This document shows, piece by piece, positions 19,137 through 29,605 of a stretch of 64,000 nucleotides of DNA; the first letter of the stretch is position 1, and every line of letters begins with the position of its first letter. The notes beneath the pieces are model-generated. The model worked only from the letters and a program-made list of their open reading frames with translations, made no database searches and was not told the origin of the DNA. The stretch covers positions 310,001 through 374,000 of the forward strand of contig CCSI01000001.1 of the NCBI GenBank assembly GCA_000756795.1, given 5' to 3'. The stretch is from Qipengyuania vulgaris. GTDB lineage: Bacteria > Pseudomonadota > Alphaproteobacteria > Sphingomonadales > Sphingomonadaceae. The translations under genes were made by a program, and so were the position numbers.

Positions 19137-19994
19137 ATGCGCACAGGCGTTATCGCAAAGAAAGTCGGGATGACCCGCCTCTTCCAGGAGGATGGACGGC
19201 ACGTTCCCGTGACCGTTCTTTCGCTGGAAGATTGCCAGGTTACCGCACATCGCACGGAAGACCGTGACGGCTATTACGGCGTCCAGGTCGGTTCGGGCGA
19301 AGCGAAGCAAAAGAATGTGAACAAGCCGCAGCGCGAAGCTTTTGCCAAGGCAGAAGTCGCGCTGAAGATGAAGGTCGGTGAATTCCGCGTGGACAGCGAG
19401 GAAGCCCTGCTTCCGGTCGGCGCCCGCATTTCGGCCGAACACTTCGTCGCCGGCCAGAAGGTCGACATCACCGGCCACACCCAGGGTAAGGGCTTTGCCG
19501 GCGCTATGAAGCGCTGGGGCTTCGGCGGTCTTCGCGCCACCCACGGTGTTTCGATCTCGCACCGCTCGCACGGTTCGACGGGTAACCGTCAGGACCCGGG
19601 CCGCGTGTTCAAGGGCAAGAAGATGGCCGGTCACATGGGTGACCGCCAGCGTACGCAGCAGAACCTCGAAATCGTGCGCACCGACGCCGATCGCGGCCTG
19701 CTCTTCGTCAAGGGCTCGGTTCCGGGTGCGAAGAATGGCTGGCTGATGGTTCGCGATGCCGTGAAGGTTCGCATGCCCGACGATCTGCCATTCCCCGGTG
19801 TGATGCGTCGCAACGAAGACGAGTTCAAATCGGAAGATGCCGATGCGGGTCTCGTCGAGAGCGCAGCCGAGCACGAAGTCGGCACCGAAGTGTCCGCTGA
19901 GCAGCAGGAAAAGCTGATGCAGCAGCAGGAATCGGGTGCTGATGCCGAAACCACCACCGACGGCGATGCCGGCGGTGAAAGCAAGGAGTCCTGA
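19137..19994 (+). CDS. rplC: 50S ribosomal protein L3, with acidic C-terminal extension
   Basis: Early-assembly 23S rRNA-binding protein. [31 protein letters not shown] and [20 protein letters not shown] are L3 signatures; the last surrounds the glutamine that is methylated in some bacteria. The start is the ATG at 19137 after TTGAGGAG. At 285 residues it is about 70 longer than E. coli L3; the last 55 or so residues are acidic and Gln/Asp-rich and contain no recognised domain. Confidence 0.97.
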   Translation: MRTGVIAKKVGMTRLFQEDGRHVPVTVLSLEDCQVTAHRTEDRDGYYGVQVGSGEAKQKNVNKPQREAFAKAEVALKMKVGEFRVDSEEALLPVGARISAEHFVAGQKVDITGHTQGKGFAGAMKRWGFGGLRATHGVSISHRSHGSTGNRQDPGRVFKGKKMAGHMGDRQRTQQNLEIVRTDADRGLLFVKGSVPGAKNGWLMVRDAVKVRMPDDLPFPGVMRRNEDEFKSEDADAGLVESAAEHEVGTEVSAEQQEKLMQQQESGADAETTTDGDAGGESKES

Positions 19995-19996
19995 TC

Positions 19997-20620
19997 GTGA
20001 AGGTCAAGGTCCAGAAAATCGACGGCAAGGCGTCGGGCGATATCGAGCTGAACGATGATGTGTTCGGAGTCGAGCCGCGCGCCGACATCCTTCACCGCGT
20101 TGTCACTTGGCAGCTCGAAAACCGTCGCGCCACTGCACGCCCCACGCGCGAGCGTTCGGACGTTGCCCGCACGGGCAAGAAGTTCGGTCGCCAGAAGGGT
20201 TCGGGTGGCGCACGTCACGGTGACCGTGGCGCCCCGATCTTCATCGGCGGCGGTAAGGCTCACGGTGCGCGCAAGCGTGACTTCGAGCAGTCGCTGAACA
20301 AGAAGATCCGCGCTCTCGGTCTCAAAATGGCTCTTTCGAGCAAGGCGAAGGACGGCCTCGTTGTCGTCGACAGCCTCGAACTCAAGGATGCCAAGACCAA
20401 GGCTCTCAAGGGTCACTTCGACAAGAATGGCTGGGCCGGCAAGGTCCTGATCATCGACGGCGAAAGCGTGAACGACGGCTTCAAGAAGGCTGCCGGCAAC
20501 CTGCCGGGCGTGAACGTCCTCCCCGCGATGGGCGCCAATGTCTACGACATCCTGAAGCACGACACGCTCGTCCTCACCAAGGACGCTGTCGAAAAGCTGG
20601 AGGGCCGTTTCAATGGCTAA
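19997..20620 (+). CDS. rplD: 50S ribosomal protein L4
   Basis: A 207-residue 23S rRNA-binding protein lining the exit tunnel; in known bacteria it also represses its own operon. [23 protein letters not shown] is split here as [13 protein letters not shown] and [25 protein letters not shown] and [14 protein letters not shown] follow. It begins with GTG two bases after the rplC stop, with AAGGAG inside the end of rplC. Its stop overlaps the rplW start. Confidence 0.98.
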   Translation: MKVKVQKIDGKASGDIELNDDVFGVEPRADILHRVVTWQLENRRATARPTRERSDVARTGKKFGRQKGSGGARHGDRGAPIFIGGGKAHGARKRDFEQSLNKKIRALGLKMALSSKAKDGLVVVDSLELKDAKTKALKGHFDKNGWAGKVLIIDGESVNDGFKKAAGNLPGVNVLPAMGANVYDILKHDTLVLTKDAVEKLEGRFNG

Positions 20621-20933
20621 GAAGCAGGAAATCGCAGCCCGTCACTATGACGTGATCCTCGCTCCGCACATCACCGAAAAGTCGACCATGGCTTCGGAGA
20701 ACAACGCGGTCGTTTTCAAGGTCGCTGGCACGGCTACCAAGCCGCAGATCAAGGAAGCGGTTGAAGCGATCTATGCTGACCAGAAGGCGAAAGTCGTCTC
20801 GGTCAACACGATCAACGTGAAGGGCAAGACCAAGCGCTGGAAGGGCAAGCCCTACAAGCGCAACGACGTGAAGAAGGCGATCGTCACCCTCGCTGAAGGT
20901 GCCATGATCGACATCACGGAAGGTGTAGGCTGA
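20613..20933 (+). CDS. rplW: 50S ribosomal protein L23
   Basis: A 106-residue protein at the exit-tunnel rim, docking site for trigger factor and SRP in known ribosomes. [39 protein letters not shown] and [16 protein letters not shown] are typical. It overlaps rplD by 8 bases and its TGA shares a base with the rplB ATG, so translation is coupled on both sides. Confidence 0.98.
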   Translation: MAKKQEIAARHYDVILAPHITEKSTMASENNAVVFKVAGTATKPQIKEAVEAIYADQKAKVVSVNTINVKGKTKRWKGKPYKRNDVKKAIVTLAEGAMIDITEGVG

Positions 20934-21769
20934 TGGCACTCAAGAATTACAAACCGACGAGCCCCGCGCGCCGCGGCCTCATCCTCGTCGACAAGTCGGG
21001 CCTGTACAAAGGCAAGCCCGTCAAGTCGCTGACGGAAGGCAAGCGCAAGACTGGTGGCCGTAACAACAAGGGCCATGTCACCTCGCGTGGCATCGGCGGC
21101 GGTCACAAGCAGAAGTACCGCTTCATCGACTTCAAGCGTCGCAAGTGGGACGTCGAAGGCACCGTGGAACGGATCGAATATGATCCCAACCGCACCGCTT
21201 TCATCGCACTCGTGAAGTATGACGACGGTGAGCAGGCCTACATCATCGCTCCGCAGCGTCTCGCTGTCGGCGACAAGGTCATCGCTGCTGAAAAGACCGA
21301 CACCAAGCCCGGCAACGCCATGCTGCTCGGCCAGATGCCGGTCGGCACCATCTGTCACAACGTCGAAATGAAGCCCGGCAAGGGCGGTCAGATCGCACGT
21401 TCGGCAGGTGCCTATGTCCAGCTGGTCGGTCGTGACCGCGGCATGGTCATCGTGCGTCTCAACAGCGGCGAGCAGCGTTACCTGCGTGCCGACTGCATGG
21501 GCACCGTTGGCGCCGTGTCGAACCCGGACAACCAGAACCAGAACCTGGGCAAGGCCGGTCGTCGTCGCTGGATGGGCATCAAGCCGCTGACCCGCGGTGT
21601 TGCCAAGAACCCGGTCGACCACCCGCACGGTGGTGGTGAAGGCCGCACGAGCGGTGGCCGTCATCCGGTTACCCCGTGGGGCAAGCCGACCAAGGGCGCC
21701 CGTACCCGCAAGAACAAGCAGACGGACAAGATGATTATCCGTTCGCGCCACGCCAAGAAGAAGAGGTAA
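20933..21769 (+). CDS. rplB: 50S ribosomal protein L2
   Basis: A 278-residue protein needed for subunit association and the peptidyl-transferase centre. [37 protein letters not shown] and the catalytic-region [19 protein letters not shown] (with the conserved histidine) are present, ending RSRHAKKKR. Length is normal. Confidence 0.99.
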   Translation: MALKNYKPTSPARRGLILVDKSGLYKGKPVKSLTEGKRKTGGRNNKGHVTSRGIGGGHKQKYRFIDFKRRKWDVEGTVERIEYDPNRTAFIALVKYDDGEQAYIIAPQRLAVGDKVIAAEKTDTKPGNAMLLGQMPVGTICHNVEMKPGKGGQIARSAGAYVQLVGRDRGMVIVRLNSGEQRYLRADCMGTVGAVSNPDNQNQNLGKAGRRRWMGIKPLTRGVAKNPVDHPHGGGEGRTSGGRHPVTPWGKPTKGARTRKNKQTDKMIIRSRHAKKKR

Positions 21770-21775
21770 TCCGAC

Positions 21776-22051
21776 ATGGCTCGTTCCGTCTGGAAAGGTC
21801 CGTTCGTCGAACTCAGCCTTCTCAAGAAGGCAGAAGAGGCGCAGGACGCAAGCAACGCGAAGCCGATCAAGACCTGGTCGCGTCGCAGCACCATCCTGCC
21901 CCAGTTCGTCGGTCTCACGTTCAACGTGTACAACGGCCATAAGTTCATCCCGGTTGCCGTCTCGGAAGAGATGGTTGGCCACAAGCTCGGTGAATTCGCG
22001 CCCACGCGCACGTTCCCCGGTCACGCTGCCGACAAGAAGGGTAAGCGCTGA
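21776..22051 (+). CDS. rpsS: 30S ribosomal protein S19
   Basis: A 91-residue head-domain protein. [37 protein letters not shown] and [20 protein letters not shown] are S19 signatures. It sits six bases after rplB, and its TGA shares a base with the rplV start. Confidence 0.98.
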   Translation: MARSVWKGPFVELSLLKKAEEAQDASNAKPIKTWSRRSTILPQFVGLTFNVYNGHKFIPVAVSEEMVGHKLGEFAPTRTFPGHAADKKGKR

Positions 22052-22428
22052 TGAGCAAGCAGAAAGCACCCCGTCGCGTCGCCGACAACGAGGCTCTGGC
22101 CGTAGGCACCACCATCCGTGGTTCCGCGCAGAAGCTGAACCTCGTTGCCGAGCTCATCCGCGGCAAGAAGGCCGAAGAGGCCCTCAACATCCTGGCCTTC
22201 TCGAAGAAGTCGATGGCCAAGGATGCCACGAAGGTTCTCGCTTCGGCGATCGCCAACGCGGAAAACAACCACAACCTCGATGTCGACTCGCTGGTCGTCG
22301 CTGAGGCTTCGGTGGGCAAGTCGATCACGATGAAGCGTTTCCACACCCGTGGTCGCGGCAAGTCGACGCGCATCCTGAAGCCGTTCAGCCGCCTTCGTAT
22401 CGTCGTTCGCGAGCAGGAAGAGGCGTAA
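22051..22428 (+). CDS. rplV: 50S ribosomal protein L22
   Basis: A 125-residue tunnel-constriction protein. [40 protein letters not shown] and the C-terminal [20 protein letters not shown] identify it. Start overlaps the rpsS stop; rpsC follows after one base. Confidence 0.98.
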   Translation: MSKQKAPRRVADNEALAVGTTIRGSAQKLNLVAELIRGKKAEEALNILAFSKKSMAKDATKVLASAIANAENNHNLDVDSLVVAEASVGKSITMKRFHTRGRGKSTRILKPFSRLRIVVREQEEA

Positions 22429-22429
22429 G

Positions 22430-23125
22430 ATGGGCCATAAGAGCAATCCGATCGGTCTGCGCCTGCAGATCAACCGCACCTGGGACAGCCGCTGGTACGC
22501 CGAAGGGCGTGACTATGCCAAGCTGCTGGCCGAGGACATCGAGATCCGCAAGTACATCCTCGAGAACGCTGCCCAGGCCGCTATCTCGAAGGTCGTGATC
22601 GAGCGTCCGGCAAAGCTTTGCCGCGTGTCGATTTATGCTGCGCGTCCCGGCGTCATCATCGGCAAGAAGGGCGCGGACATCGCCAAGCTTACCGAAAAGC
22701 TGTCGTCGATGACCGAAAGCGACGTGAAGCTGAACATCGTCGAAATCCGCAAGCCGGAAGTTGACGCCAAGCTGATCGCCCAGGGCATCGCAGACCAGCT
22801 CATTCGCCGCGTGGCATTCCGCCGTGCGATGAAGCGCGCCATGCAGTCGGCCATGCGCCTTGGTGCCGAAGGCATCAAGATCATGTGTGGCGGCCGTCTC
22901 GGCGGTGCTGAAATCGCCCGCGTCGAACAGTATCGTGAAGGCCGCGTGCCGCTGCACACGCTGCGCGCCAACATCGACTATGCCGAAGCCGAAGCACTGA
23001 CCGCTTACGGCATCATCGGCATCAAGGTGTGGGTCTTCAAGGGCGAAATCCTCGGCCACGACCCGACCGCGCAGGACCGTCTCATGATGGAATCGCAGAC
23101 GTCCGGCGTCCGTCCGGCTCGCTGA
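22430..23125 (+). CDS. rpsC: 30S ribosomal protein S3
   Basis: A 231-residue KH-domain protein at the mRNA entry tunnel. [20 protein letters not shown] starts it, [16 protein letters not shown] is the KH GXXG loop, and [20 protein letters not shown] and [15 protein letters not shown] mark the C-terminal domain. Normal length. Confidence 0.98.
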   Translation: MGHKSNPIGLRLQINRTWDSRWYAEGRDYAKLLAEDIEIRKYILENAAQAAISKVVIERPAKLCRVSIYAARPGVIIGKKGADIAKLTEKLSSMTESDVKLNIVEIRKPEVDAKLIAQGIADQLIRRVAFRRAMKRAMQSAMRLGAEGIKIMCGGRLGGAEIARVEQYREGRVPLHTLRANIDYAEAEALTAYGIIGIKVWVFKGEILGHDPTAQDRLMMESQTSGVRPAR

Positions 23126-23146
23126 TTGCAGGTATAGGAAAGAACC

Positions 23147-23581
23147 ATGCTGCAACCGAAGAAAACCAAGTACCGCAAGGCGTTCAAGGGCAAGATCCAC
23201 GGCAACGCCAAGGGCGGCACCACGCTCAATTTCGGCTCCTACGGACTGAAGGCTCTTGAGCCCGAGCGTATCACCGCACGCCAGATCGAAGCGGCTCGCC
23301 GCGCGATCACGCGTCACATCAAGCGCCAGGGTCGTCTCTGGATCCGCGTCTTCCCCGACGTGCCGGTTTCGAAGAAGCCTGCCGAAGTCCGTCAGGGTAA
23401 GGGCAAGGGTTCGGTCGAATACTGGGCAGCTCGTGTGAAGCCGGGCCGTATCCTGTTCGAACTCGACGGCGTTGCCGGCCCGCTGGCCGCCGAAGCGTTC
23501 AGCCGCGCAGCCATGAAGCTGCCGGTGAAGACCAAGGTCGTGGCCCGCCTGGGCGACACCTCGCACCTCGGAGGCGAATAA
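23147..23581 (+). CDS. rplP: 50S ribosomal protein L16
   Basis: A 144-residue protein near the A site. [58 protein letters not shown] and [15 protein letters not shown] are diagnostic. AGGAAAGAACC precedes the ATG. The TAA shares a base with the rpmC ATG. Confidence 0.98.
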   Translation: MLQPKKTKYRKAFKGKIHGNAKGGTTLNFGSYGLKALEPERITARQIEAARRAITRHIKRQGRLWIRVFPDVPVSKKPAEVRQGKGKGSVEYWAARVKPGRILFELDGVAGPLAAEAFSRAAMKLPVKTKVVARLGDTSHLGGE

Positions 23582-23790
23582 TGAGCAAGATCGAAGATCT
23601 GCGCCAGAAGAGCGACGATCAGCTGGACGAAGAACTGACGAGCCTCAAGCGCGAGCAGTTCAACCTTCGCTTCCAGGCTGCGACCAACCAGCTCGAAGGC
23701 CCGGCGCGCATCCGCGAAGTCCGTCGCACGATCGCCAAGATCAAGACGCTGCAGACCGAGCGTGCCCGCGCGGCCGCAGCCAAGGCTTAA
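23581..23790 (+). CDS. rpmC: 50S ribosomal protein L29
   Basis: A 69-residue helical protein at the tunnel exit. [20 protein letters not shown] and [20 protein letters not shown], then a [12 protein letters not shown] tail, fit L29. It overlaps rplP by one base. Confidence 0.97.
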   Translation: MSKIEDLRQKSDDQLDEELTSLKREQFNLRFQAATNQLEGPARIREVRRTIAKIKTLQTERARAAAAKA

Positions 23791-23800
23791 GGAGTAGACC

Positions 23801-24091
23801 ATGCCCAAACGCATTCTGATCGGGACCGTCACCTCCGACAAGACCGACAAGACCGTTACCGTACTGGTCGAGCGTAAGGTGAAGCACCCCCTCTATGGGA
23901 AGATCATCCGCCGCTCGAAGAAGTACCACGCTCACGACGAGAACAACGAGTATGCACTCGGCGACATCGTGCGCATCGAAGAAACCAAGCCGATCTCGAA
24001 GACCAAGACCTGGATGGTCAAGGACCGCGTGACGGCAGGCGGAACCCAGGCTGTCGAGGCCGACCTCGAAGTCGAAGCCGCAGGCAACTGA
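23801..24091 (+). CDS. rpsQ: 30S ribosomal protein S17
   Basis: A 96-residue 16S rRNA-binding OB-fold protein. [39 protein letters not shown] and [18 protein letters not shown] identify it. TAAGGAG precedes the ATG. The C-terminal [12 protein letters not shown] extends a little past the E. coli protein, as is common in sphingomonads. Confidence 0.97.
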   Translation: MPKRILIGTVTSDKTDKTVTVLVERKVKHPLYGKIIRRSKKYHAHDENNEYALGDIVRIEETKPISKTKTWMVKDRVTAGGTQAVEADLEVEAAGN

Positions 24092-24147
24092 CGTTTTAGG
24101 AACTGCCGGGCACTTGTCCCGGCAAGCCAAGAGAAGGAACCGGATCA

Positions 24148-24516
24148 ATGATCCAGATGCAATCCAATCTCGACGTCGCGGACAACAGCGGCGCCAAGCG
24201 CGTCCAGTGCATCAAGGTACTGGGCGGCTCGAAGCGCCGCACTGCATCCGTTGGCGACGTGATCGTGGTTTCCGTCAAGGAAGCCCAGCCGCGTACGAAG
24301 GTGAAGAAGGGCGATGTCCATCGCGCTGTCATCGTGCGCACGAAGAAGGACGTTCGCCGCCCCGATGGCAGCGTCATCCGCTTCGACAGCAACGCCGCAG
24401 TTCTCGTCAACAAGAACGAAGAACCCATCGGCACCCGTATCTTCGGGCCGGTCGTTCGCGAACTTCGCGGCCGCGGCTTCATGAAGATCATCTCGCTTGC
24501 TCCGGAGGTGCTGTAA
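24148..24516 (+). CDS. rplN: 50S ribosomal protein L14
   Basis: A 122-residue protein that bridges the subunits. [40 protein letters not shown] and [20 protein letters not shown] are universal L14 signatures. AGAAGGAA lies upstream. The last A of its TAA is the first base of the rplX ATG. Confidence 0.99.
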   Translation: MIQMQSNLDVADNSGAKRVQCIKVLGGSKRRTASVGDVIVVSVKEAQPRTKVKKGDVHRAVIVRTKKDVRRPDGSVIRFDSNAAVLVNKNEEPIGTRIFGPVVRELRGRGFMKIISLAPEVL

Positions 24517-24836
24517 TGGCTTCTGCAAAGATCAAGAAGGGTGACACCGTCGTAGTCCTGTCCGGCAAGGACAAGGGCAAGACCGGTACCGTGTCGAAAG
24601 TCAGCCCCAAGGACGGCAAGATCGTCGTCGAGGGCGTGAACATCGCCGCGCGTCACCGCAAGCCGACCCAGCAGAACCCGCAGGGTGGCATCGACCGCTT
24701 CGAAGCGCCGATGCCCATCAGCAAGGTTGCTGTGGCCGATCCCAAGGATGGCAAGCCCACCCGCGTCCGTTTCGAACAGAAGGACGGCAAGAAGGTGCGC
24801 GTTGCCGTAAAGAGTGGGGAGACCATCGATGGCTGA
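24516..24836 (+). CDS. rplX: 50S ribosomal protein L24
   Basis: A 106-residue KOW-domain assembly-initiator protein. [20 protein letters not shown] and [20 protein letters not shown], then [12 protein letters not shown], identify it. The start is the ATG that overlaps the rplN stop; an open frame extending upstream to 24114 has no ribosomal sequence. It overlaps rplE by 8 bases. Confidence 0.98.
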   Translation: MASAKIKKGDTVVVLSGKDKGKTGTVSKVSPKDGKIVVEGVNIAARHRKPTQQNPQGGIDRFEAPMPISKVAVADPKDGKPTRVRFEQKDGKKVRVAVKSGETIDG

Positions 24837-25407
24837 TTACACCCCCCGTATGAAGCAGCGCTACGACGACCAGATCGTCAAGGCGATGACTGAAAAGTTC
24901 GGTTACAAGAACCGTCTCGAAGTTCCGAAGCTGGAAAAGATCACGCTCAACATGGGCGTTGGCGAAGCCAGCCAGGACAAGAAGAAGGTCCAGACCGCAG
25001 CTGAAGAAATGGCCAAGATTGCCGGTCAGAAGCCGGTCATCACCAAGGCGAAGAAGTCGATTGCGCAGTTCAAGCTGCGTGAAGGCATGCCGATCGGTGC
25101 GAAGGTAACCCTCCGCCGTGAACGCATGTACGAATTCATGGACCGCCTGGTCACCATTGCAATGCCTCGCATCCGCGACTTCCGTGGCCTCAACGCCAAG
25201 TCGTTCGACGGTCGTGGCAACTATGCAATGGGCCTCAAAGAGCAGATCATCTTCCCCGAAATCTCCTACGACCAGATCGAGAAGGTTCGGGGCATGGATA
25301 TCATCGTAACCACCACGGCGAAGACCGACGAGGAAGCTCGCGAGCTCCTCAAGCTGTTCGGTTTCCCGTTCCCGGCTGACAAGTCGGAAGAGAAGGAGGC
25401 GGCGTGA
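24829..25407 (+). CDS. rplE: 50S ribosomal protein L5
   Basis: A 192-residue 5S rRNA-binding protein. [59 protein letters not shown] and [20 protein letters not shown] are characteristic. The ATG at 24829, within the end of rplX and after GTGGGGAG, gives the standard MADYTPRMK start. Confidence 0.98.
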   Translation: MADYTPRMKQRYDDQIVKAMTEKFGYKNRLEVPKLEKITLNMGVGEASQDKKKVQTAAEEMAKIAGQKPVITKAKKSIAQFKLREGMPIGAKVTLRRERMYEFMDRLVTIAMPRIRDFRGLNAKSFDGRGNYAMGLKEQIIFPEISYDQIEKVRGMDIIVTTTAKTDEEARELLKLFGFPFPADKSEEKEAA

Positions 25408-25448
25408 GCCGCTTCCGGATCGCAGGATAAGGAAGGAACTTAAGTCCA

Positions 25449-25754
25449 ATGGCGAAACTGAGTTCGATCAACAAGAACGAGCGTCGCAAGAAGCTCGTGA
25501 AGCAGTATGCGGACAAGTTTGCGAAGCTCAAAGCTATCGCAGACGACGAAAGCCTCGATGAAGGTGAGCGCCTGATCGCTCGGCTCAAGATGGCGGAACT
25601 CCCGCGTAATGCGAATCCCACCCGCGTGCGCAATCGTTGCGCCACCACCGGCCGCCCCCGCGGCTACTATCGCAAGTTCGGCCTCAACCGTATCGAACTG
25701 CGCGACCTCGGCAACAAGGGCCTGATTCCGGGCCTGACCAAGTCGAGCTGGTGA
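25449..25754 (+). CDS. rpsN: 30S ribosomal protein S14, zinc-independent type
   Basis: A 101-residue S14 of the long form. [40 protein letters not shown] and [16 protein letters not shown] are typical. Only one cysteine is present in the region where the short zinc-type S14 has CXXC pairs, so this is the zinc-independent paralogue. Confidence 0.98.
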   Translation: MAKLSSINKNERRKKLVKQYADKFAKLKAIADDESLDEGERLIARLKMAELPRNANPTRVRNRCATTGRPRGYYRKFGLNRIELRDLGNKGLIPGLTKSSW

Positions 25755-25765
25755 GGTAGAGACAG

Positions 25766-26161
25766 ATGGCTATGACCGATCCCCTGGGTGATATGCTCAC
25801 CCGCATCCGCAACGGCCAGCAGGCGAAGAAGGACAGCGTCCTTTCGCCCGCCAGCAAGCTGCGTGCAAACGTTCTCGAAGTGCTGACCCGCGAAGGCTAC
25901 ATCCGTGGCTACAGCGACGATGCTTCGGGCAAGCATGCACAGCTGCGGATCGAACTGAAGTATTTCGAGGGCGAACCTGCAATCAAGCACGTCGCTCGTG
26001 TCTCCAAGCCCGGCCGCCGCGTCTATGCGGGTTCGAAAGAACTCCCCGTCGTGCGCAACGGCCTTGGCATCACCATCGTCTCGACGCCCAAGGGTGTGCT
26101 TTCCGACGCGGAAGCACGCGCTGACAACGTCGGCGGCGAAGTGCTGGCGGAGGTGTTCTGA
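25766..26161 (+). CDS. rpsH: 30S ribosomal protein S8
   Basis: A 131-residue 16S rRNA-binding protein; in E. coli it represses the spc operon. [40 protein letters not shown] and the C-terminal [15 protein letters not shown] identify it. Its TGA overlaps the rplF ATG by one base. Confidence 0.98.
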   Translation: MAMTDPLGDMLTRIRNGQQAKKDSVLSPASKLRANVLEVLTREGYIRGYSDDASGKHAQLRIELKYFEGEPAIKHVARVSKPGRRVYAGSKELPVVRNGLGITIVSTPKGVLSDAEARADNVGGEVLAEVF

Positions 26162-26694
26162 TGAGCCGCATCGGCAAGAAGCCGGTAGCGATCCCCAGCG
26201 GGGTCACTGCCAACATCGAGGGCGACACGCTTTCGGTCAAGGGTCCCAAGGGCACCCTGACCATGGGCCTGTCGGAGCTCGTGACCTACAAGCTCGAGAA
26301 TGACGAAATCACCGTCACTCCGGCCAACGACACGCGCGCCGCTCGCAACCACTGGGGTATGCAGCGCACGCTCGTTTCGAACCTGGTCGAAGGCGTGACC
26401 GAAGGTTTCACCAAGGTTCTCGAAATCAATGGTGTCGGCTACCGTGCACAGGCGCAGGGCAAGAAGCTCAAGCTTCAGCTCGGCTACTCGCACGACGTCG
26501 ATCTCGACGTTCCCGAAGGTATCGAGGTGAAGACCCCGGACCAGACGACCGTCGAAATCAGCGGTTCCGACAAGCAGGCCGTGGGCCAGTTCGCGGCGAA
26601 TGTCCGCAAGTGGCGCAAGCCCGAACCCTACAAGGGCAAGGGTATCAAGTATCGCGGCGAGTATATCTTCCGCAAGGAAGGGAAGAAGAAGTAA
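26161..26694 (+). CDS. rplF: 50S ribosomal protein L6
   Basis: A 177-residue two-domain protein near the GTPase centre. [50 protein letters not shown] and [17 protein letters not shown] with a lysine-rich end are standard. Confidence 0.98.
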   Translation: MSRIGKKPVAIPSGVTANIEGDTLSVKGPKGTLTMGLSELVTYKLENDEITVTPANDTRAARNHWGMQRTLVSNLVEGVTEGFTKVLEINGVGYRAQAQGKKLKLQLGYSHDVDLDVPEGIEVKTPDQTTVEISGSDKQAVGQFAANVRKWRKPEPYKGKGIKYRGEYIFRKEGKKK

Positions 26695-26695
26695 G

Positions 26696-27040
26696 ATGGC
26701 AAAGCTTTCTCTTTTCGAACGTCGCCGTCGCCGTGTCCGCACCGCTCTCAAGAGCCGTGCCGGTGGCAAGCCCCGCCTGTCGGTGCACCGCACCGGCAAG
26801 CACATCTACGCACAGGTCATCGACGATGCGGCCGGCAAGACCGTCGCTTCGGCTTCGACGCTGGGCGTGAAGGGCTCGGGCGCGAATGTCGATGCGGCCA
26901 AGCAGGTCGGCACCGATATCGCTGCTGCTGCCAAGAAGGCCGGCGTAACCACCGTCGTGTTCGACCGCGGTGGCTTCCTGTTCCATGGCCGCGTGAAAGC
27001 GCTGGCCGACGCCGCCCGTGAAGGCGGGCTGGAGTTCTGA
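26696..27040 (+). CDS. rplR: 50S ribosomal protein L18
   Basis: A 114-residue 5S rRNA-binding protein. [40 protein letters not shown] and [20 protein letters not shown] identify it. The ATG at 26696 follows the rplF stop by one base; an upstream extension of the frame lies inside rplF. Confidence 0.98.
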   Translation: MAKLSLFERRRRRVRTALKSRAGGKPRLSVHRTGKHIYAQVIDDAAGKTVASASTLGVKGSGANVDAAKQVGTDIAAAAKKAGVTTVVFDRGGFLFHGRVKALADAAREGGLEF

Positions 27041-27042
27041 TC

Positions 27043-27831
27043 ATGGCTGACGAAAACAAGACCGAAAACACCGAAGAAAAGGTCGTGACGGCCGAGACCG
27101 AACACGCTGTGACCAAGGAAGAGCCGGCTATCGCCGACACTCCGAGCGAAGCAGCCGCCAACCAGGACCCTGCACAGGGTGCCGAAGGCCAGCCGCGCGA
27201 GCGTGGTGGTCGTGGCGGTCGCGGTGGCAACCGTGATGGTGGCCGTGGCCGTGGTGGTCGCGACAACCGTCGCAACAATCGCCGCGAAGAAGAAGATGAC
27301 GGCATCATCGAGAAGCTCGTCCACATCAACCGCGTCAGCAAGACGGTGAAGGGCGGTAAGCGCTTCGGTTTCGCTGCACTGGTTGTCGTTGGCGACGGCT
27401 CGGGCCGTGTCGGCTTCGGCAAGGGCAAGGCCCGCGAAGTGCCTGAAGCGATCCAGAAGGCTTCGGCCGCTGCGCGCAAGAAGATGATCCGTGTCCCGCT
27501 GAAGGAAGGTCGTACTCTCCATCACGACGGCAACGGTCGCTTCGGCGCCGGCAAGGTCACCGTGCGTACGGCACCTCCGGGTACCGGTATCATCGCCGGT
27601 GGTCCGATGCGTGCCGTCTTCGAGAGCCTCGGTGTTGCCGACGTGGTGACCAAGTCGGTCGGCACCTCGAACCCCTACAACATGATCCGCGCCACTTTCG
27701 CCGCGCTGACCGACCAGACTTCGCCGAAGTCGGTTGCCCAGCGTCGTGGCAAGAAGGTTGCCGACCTGCTCGGCCGCGGTGGTGCTTCCGAGGCAGAGGC
27801 TGAAGCCGACGCCGCGGCAGTCGTGGAGTAA
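27043..27831 (+). CDS. rpsE: 30S ribosomal protein S5 with long N-terminal RG-rich extension
   Basis: The S5 core (from about residue 85) has [40 protein letters not shown] and [20 protein letters not shown]5 takes part in mRNA unwinding and fidelity. At 262 residues it is about 95 longer than E. coli S5. The extension is acidic for residues 1-50 and then strongly Arg/Gly-rich (residues 51-82, repeated RGG and GGR). The ATG at 27043 is two bases after rplR, and no later ATG has a ribosome site before the core. Confidence 0.97.
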   Translation: MADENKTENTEEKVVTAETEHAVTKEEPAIADTPSEAAANQDPAQGAEGQPRERGGRGGRGGNRDGGRGRGGRDNRRNNRREEEDDGIIEKLVHINRVSKTVKGGKRFGFAALVVVGDGSGRVGFGKGKAREVPEAIQKASAAARKKMIRVPLKEGRTLHHDGNGRFGAGKVTVRTAPPGTGIIAGGPMRAVFESLGVADVVTKSVGTSNPYNMIRATFAALTDQTSPKSVAQRRGKKVADLLGRGGASEAEAEADAAAVVE

Positions 27832-27836
27832 TAACG

Positions 27837-28025
27837 ATGGCCAAAGCTAAAACCATCAAGATCAAGCAGATCGGTTCGCCGATCCGCCGTCCCGAAGGCC
27901 AGAAGAAGATCCTCATCGGTCTCGGCCTCAACAAGATGCACAAGGTCGTCGAACGCCAGGACACCCCTGAAGTTCGCGGCGCCGTCGCCAAGGTCCCGCA
28001 CCTGGTGGCAATCGTCGAAGACTAA
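27837..28025 (+). CDS. rpmD: 50S ribosomal protein L30
   Basis: A 62-residue protein. [40 protein letters not shown] and [16 protein letters not shown] make a complete L30. It follows rpsE by five bases. Normally rplO is next; here a hairpin and an SGNH hydrolase gene intervene. Confidence 0.98.
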   Translation: MAKAKTIKIKQIGSPIRRPEGQKKILIGLGLNKMHKVVERQDTPEVRGAVAKVPHLVAIVED

Positions 28026-28063
28026 GCTGCCTTTCCGGTTCGCGCCGGATTGGGGCAAACAGA

Positions 28064-28103
28064 CGAAAGGGCGCGCCTCCTGCTTGCAGGGGGCGCGCCT
28101 TTG
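28064..28103 (+). terminator. Strong GC hairpin after rpmD
   Basis: GGCGCGCCTCCTGC pairs with GCAGGGGGCGCGCC (one G-U position), flanked by AAAG and CTTT. Only three T follow, so termination may be partial. The right arm includes one copy of a 14-bp direct repeat that recurs at 29501. Confidence 0.6.
28088..28101 (+). repeat. 14-bp direct repeat, left copy (flanks SGNH gene)
   Basis: AGGGGGCGCGCCTT, identical to 29501-29514. The two copies bracket exactly the non-ribosomal SGNH hydrolase gene. Confidence 0.8.
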
Positions 28104-28134
28104 CTTATGAATCCCTGTCGTCAGGGGAGGCGAC

Positions 28135-29463
28135 ATGGGCGACAGGCTGCGTATCGGCGCGGGAGTGGCGGCATTGCTGCTGCTGGCATCCTGCGGCGAG
28201 GAAAGTGCACCTACTGTGATTGCAGCGGAGGCCCCATCTTCCGACGCGTCGGCAATCGAAAATCCGCAATACACCATGCCGCCCGAAGCCCCCCGGGGTC
28301 TCGAGGTGCTTCGCCGCTGGCTGCCCTACGGGGCCGAGCCGGGTTTCCGCTACATGCCGATTGCGATCCAGTCGTCCAACGGGAGCTTTTACCTGAACCC
28401 CGAGGTCATCAATTACGATGACCCGCGGATCCGGCATCTCGGGGGGAGGCATTCGCAGCCTTCAACCTGGCCGCGCTATTTGATGTGGTGGCCGCAGGCG
28501 GTCTCGAAAGTAGTCGATCCGACTTACGAACCCAACGGGTTCTCTTACGACCGCACCAGTGTGTTCGACGGGTTCCAGTTTGTCCTTCCCGCTGGGCAGC
28601 GCGAGTTCGAACTCTTCAGCCTCGACGACGGCTTCATCGGAGGGGTCTATATCGAAATCGATGGCGTAAGGGCATCGAAGGCCCCCGTATCGCTGGGGCA
28701 CGGCAATCAGGGAGCCCGCCGCTGGAGCCATATCACCGTGCCTGCGTCAGATCGCGACAGGGACATACGCATCGTCACTACGCGGGCCTCGATTGGCGAA
28801 TTGCGCTTGCCGGTAGGTGATACGCTCGGAGCGCGAAAGTCAGAATGGGACGAGCGGCCCAGGGTCGTCATCGTCGGCGATTCCATCAGCGAAGGGCAGG
28901 GGGCAGGGCATGCGGCCGATAGCTGGGCAATCGAACTTGCCTATCGCCTTGGCATAAATGACCCTGTGAACGTCTCGCTCGGCGGAACCGGCTACCTCAG
29001 GCGAGCCGGCGCCCGCCCGAATTTTCGCGAACATATCGCAGATGTAGCCGAAGCTTTCGGTGAAGACGAGCCGGATGCCGTGTTCGTGGCGGGAGGGATA
29101 AACGACTGCGCTGTTTACTCTCCAAGCGAAATCGAAACGGAGGCGGGCCTCTATTTCAACGCCTTACGCGCGATTTCTCCTGATATAGCCATTATAGTGT
29201 TCGGGCCGTTTGCGGGCCCGTCCGGGTATGATGCCGGGTTGCAGGCCTGCGCTGATGCTATCTTTGCTGCCGCAAATAATGTCGAAGACGTTCGGACAAT
29301 CGATGTTTCTGACTGGGTGACGCCGGAAAACACGGGTTACATCTTTAGCGGGGTGCCCGGTGACCCGCATCCCGTGCTACAGGGGCACCGGACTTACGCC
29401 AAGAAGGCGGAAATGGCGGTCCGCCAGCTGCTCGATGGGCTTGTCCCGGACGACAGGCGCTAA
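28135..29463 (+). CDS. SGNH/GDSL-family hydrolase, predicted lipoprotein
   Basis: A 442-residue exported esterase-like protein. The N terminus has a signal with lipobox L17-A18-S19-C20, so it is probably a lipoprotein. The C-terminal half is the SGNH domain: [11 protein letters not shown] with nucleophile S250, SLGGTGY supplying the block II glycine, VAGGIND with N323, and D410-P-H412 as the acid-base pair (spacing one shorter than the usual D-x-x-H, so tentative). The N-terminal 230 residues have no domain I recognise. AGGGGAGG precedes the ATG. It sits between rpmD and rplO, where most bacteria have no gene of this kind. The substrate could be an acetylated or acylated glycan; unproven. Confidence 0.88.
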   Translation: MGDRLRIGAGVAALLLLASCGEESAPTVIAAEAPSSDASAIENPQYTMPPEAPRGLEVLRRWLPYGAEPGFRYMPIAIQSSNGSFYLNPEVINYDDPRIRHLGGRHSQPSTWPRYLMWWPQAVSKVVDPTYEPNGFSYDRTSVFDGFQFVLPAGQREFELFSLDDGFIGGVYIEIDGVRASKAPVSLGHGNQGARRWSHITVPASDRDRDIRIVTTRASIGELRLPVGDTLGARKSEWDERPRVVIVGDSISEGQGAGHAADSWAIELAYRLGINDPVNVSLGGTGYLRRAGARPNFREHIADVAEAFGEDEPDAVFVAGGINDCAVYSPSEIETEAGLYFNALRAISPDIAIIVFGPFAGPSGYDAGLQACADAIFAAANNVEDVRTIDVSDWVTPENTGYIFSGVPGDPHPVLQGHRTYAKKAEMAVRQLLDGLVPDDRR

Positions 29464-29500
29464 GGCCCGAATCGACTGGACATGGGGTGCGCCATCGGTT

Positions 29501-29514
29501 AGGGGGCGCGCCTT
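29501..29514 (+). repeat. 14-bp direct repeat, right copy
   Basis: AGGGGGCGCGCCTT, the same as 28088-28101. It lies 37 bases after the SGNH stop. Downstream, AACTGG (29519-29524) and CCAGTT (29530-29535) form a small stem in the rplO leader. Confidence 0.8.
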
Positions 29515-29605
29515 CCATAACTGGCAGTACCAGTTGGGCTTCGAGGCATCACGCTTCGCGGCCATTTTTCAAAAGCGCGAACCAAAGCGAAAGCGAGTGC
29601 AGACT

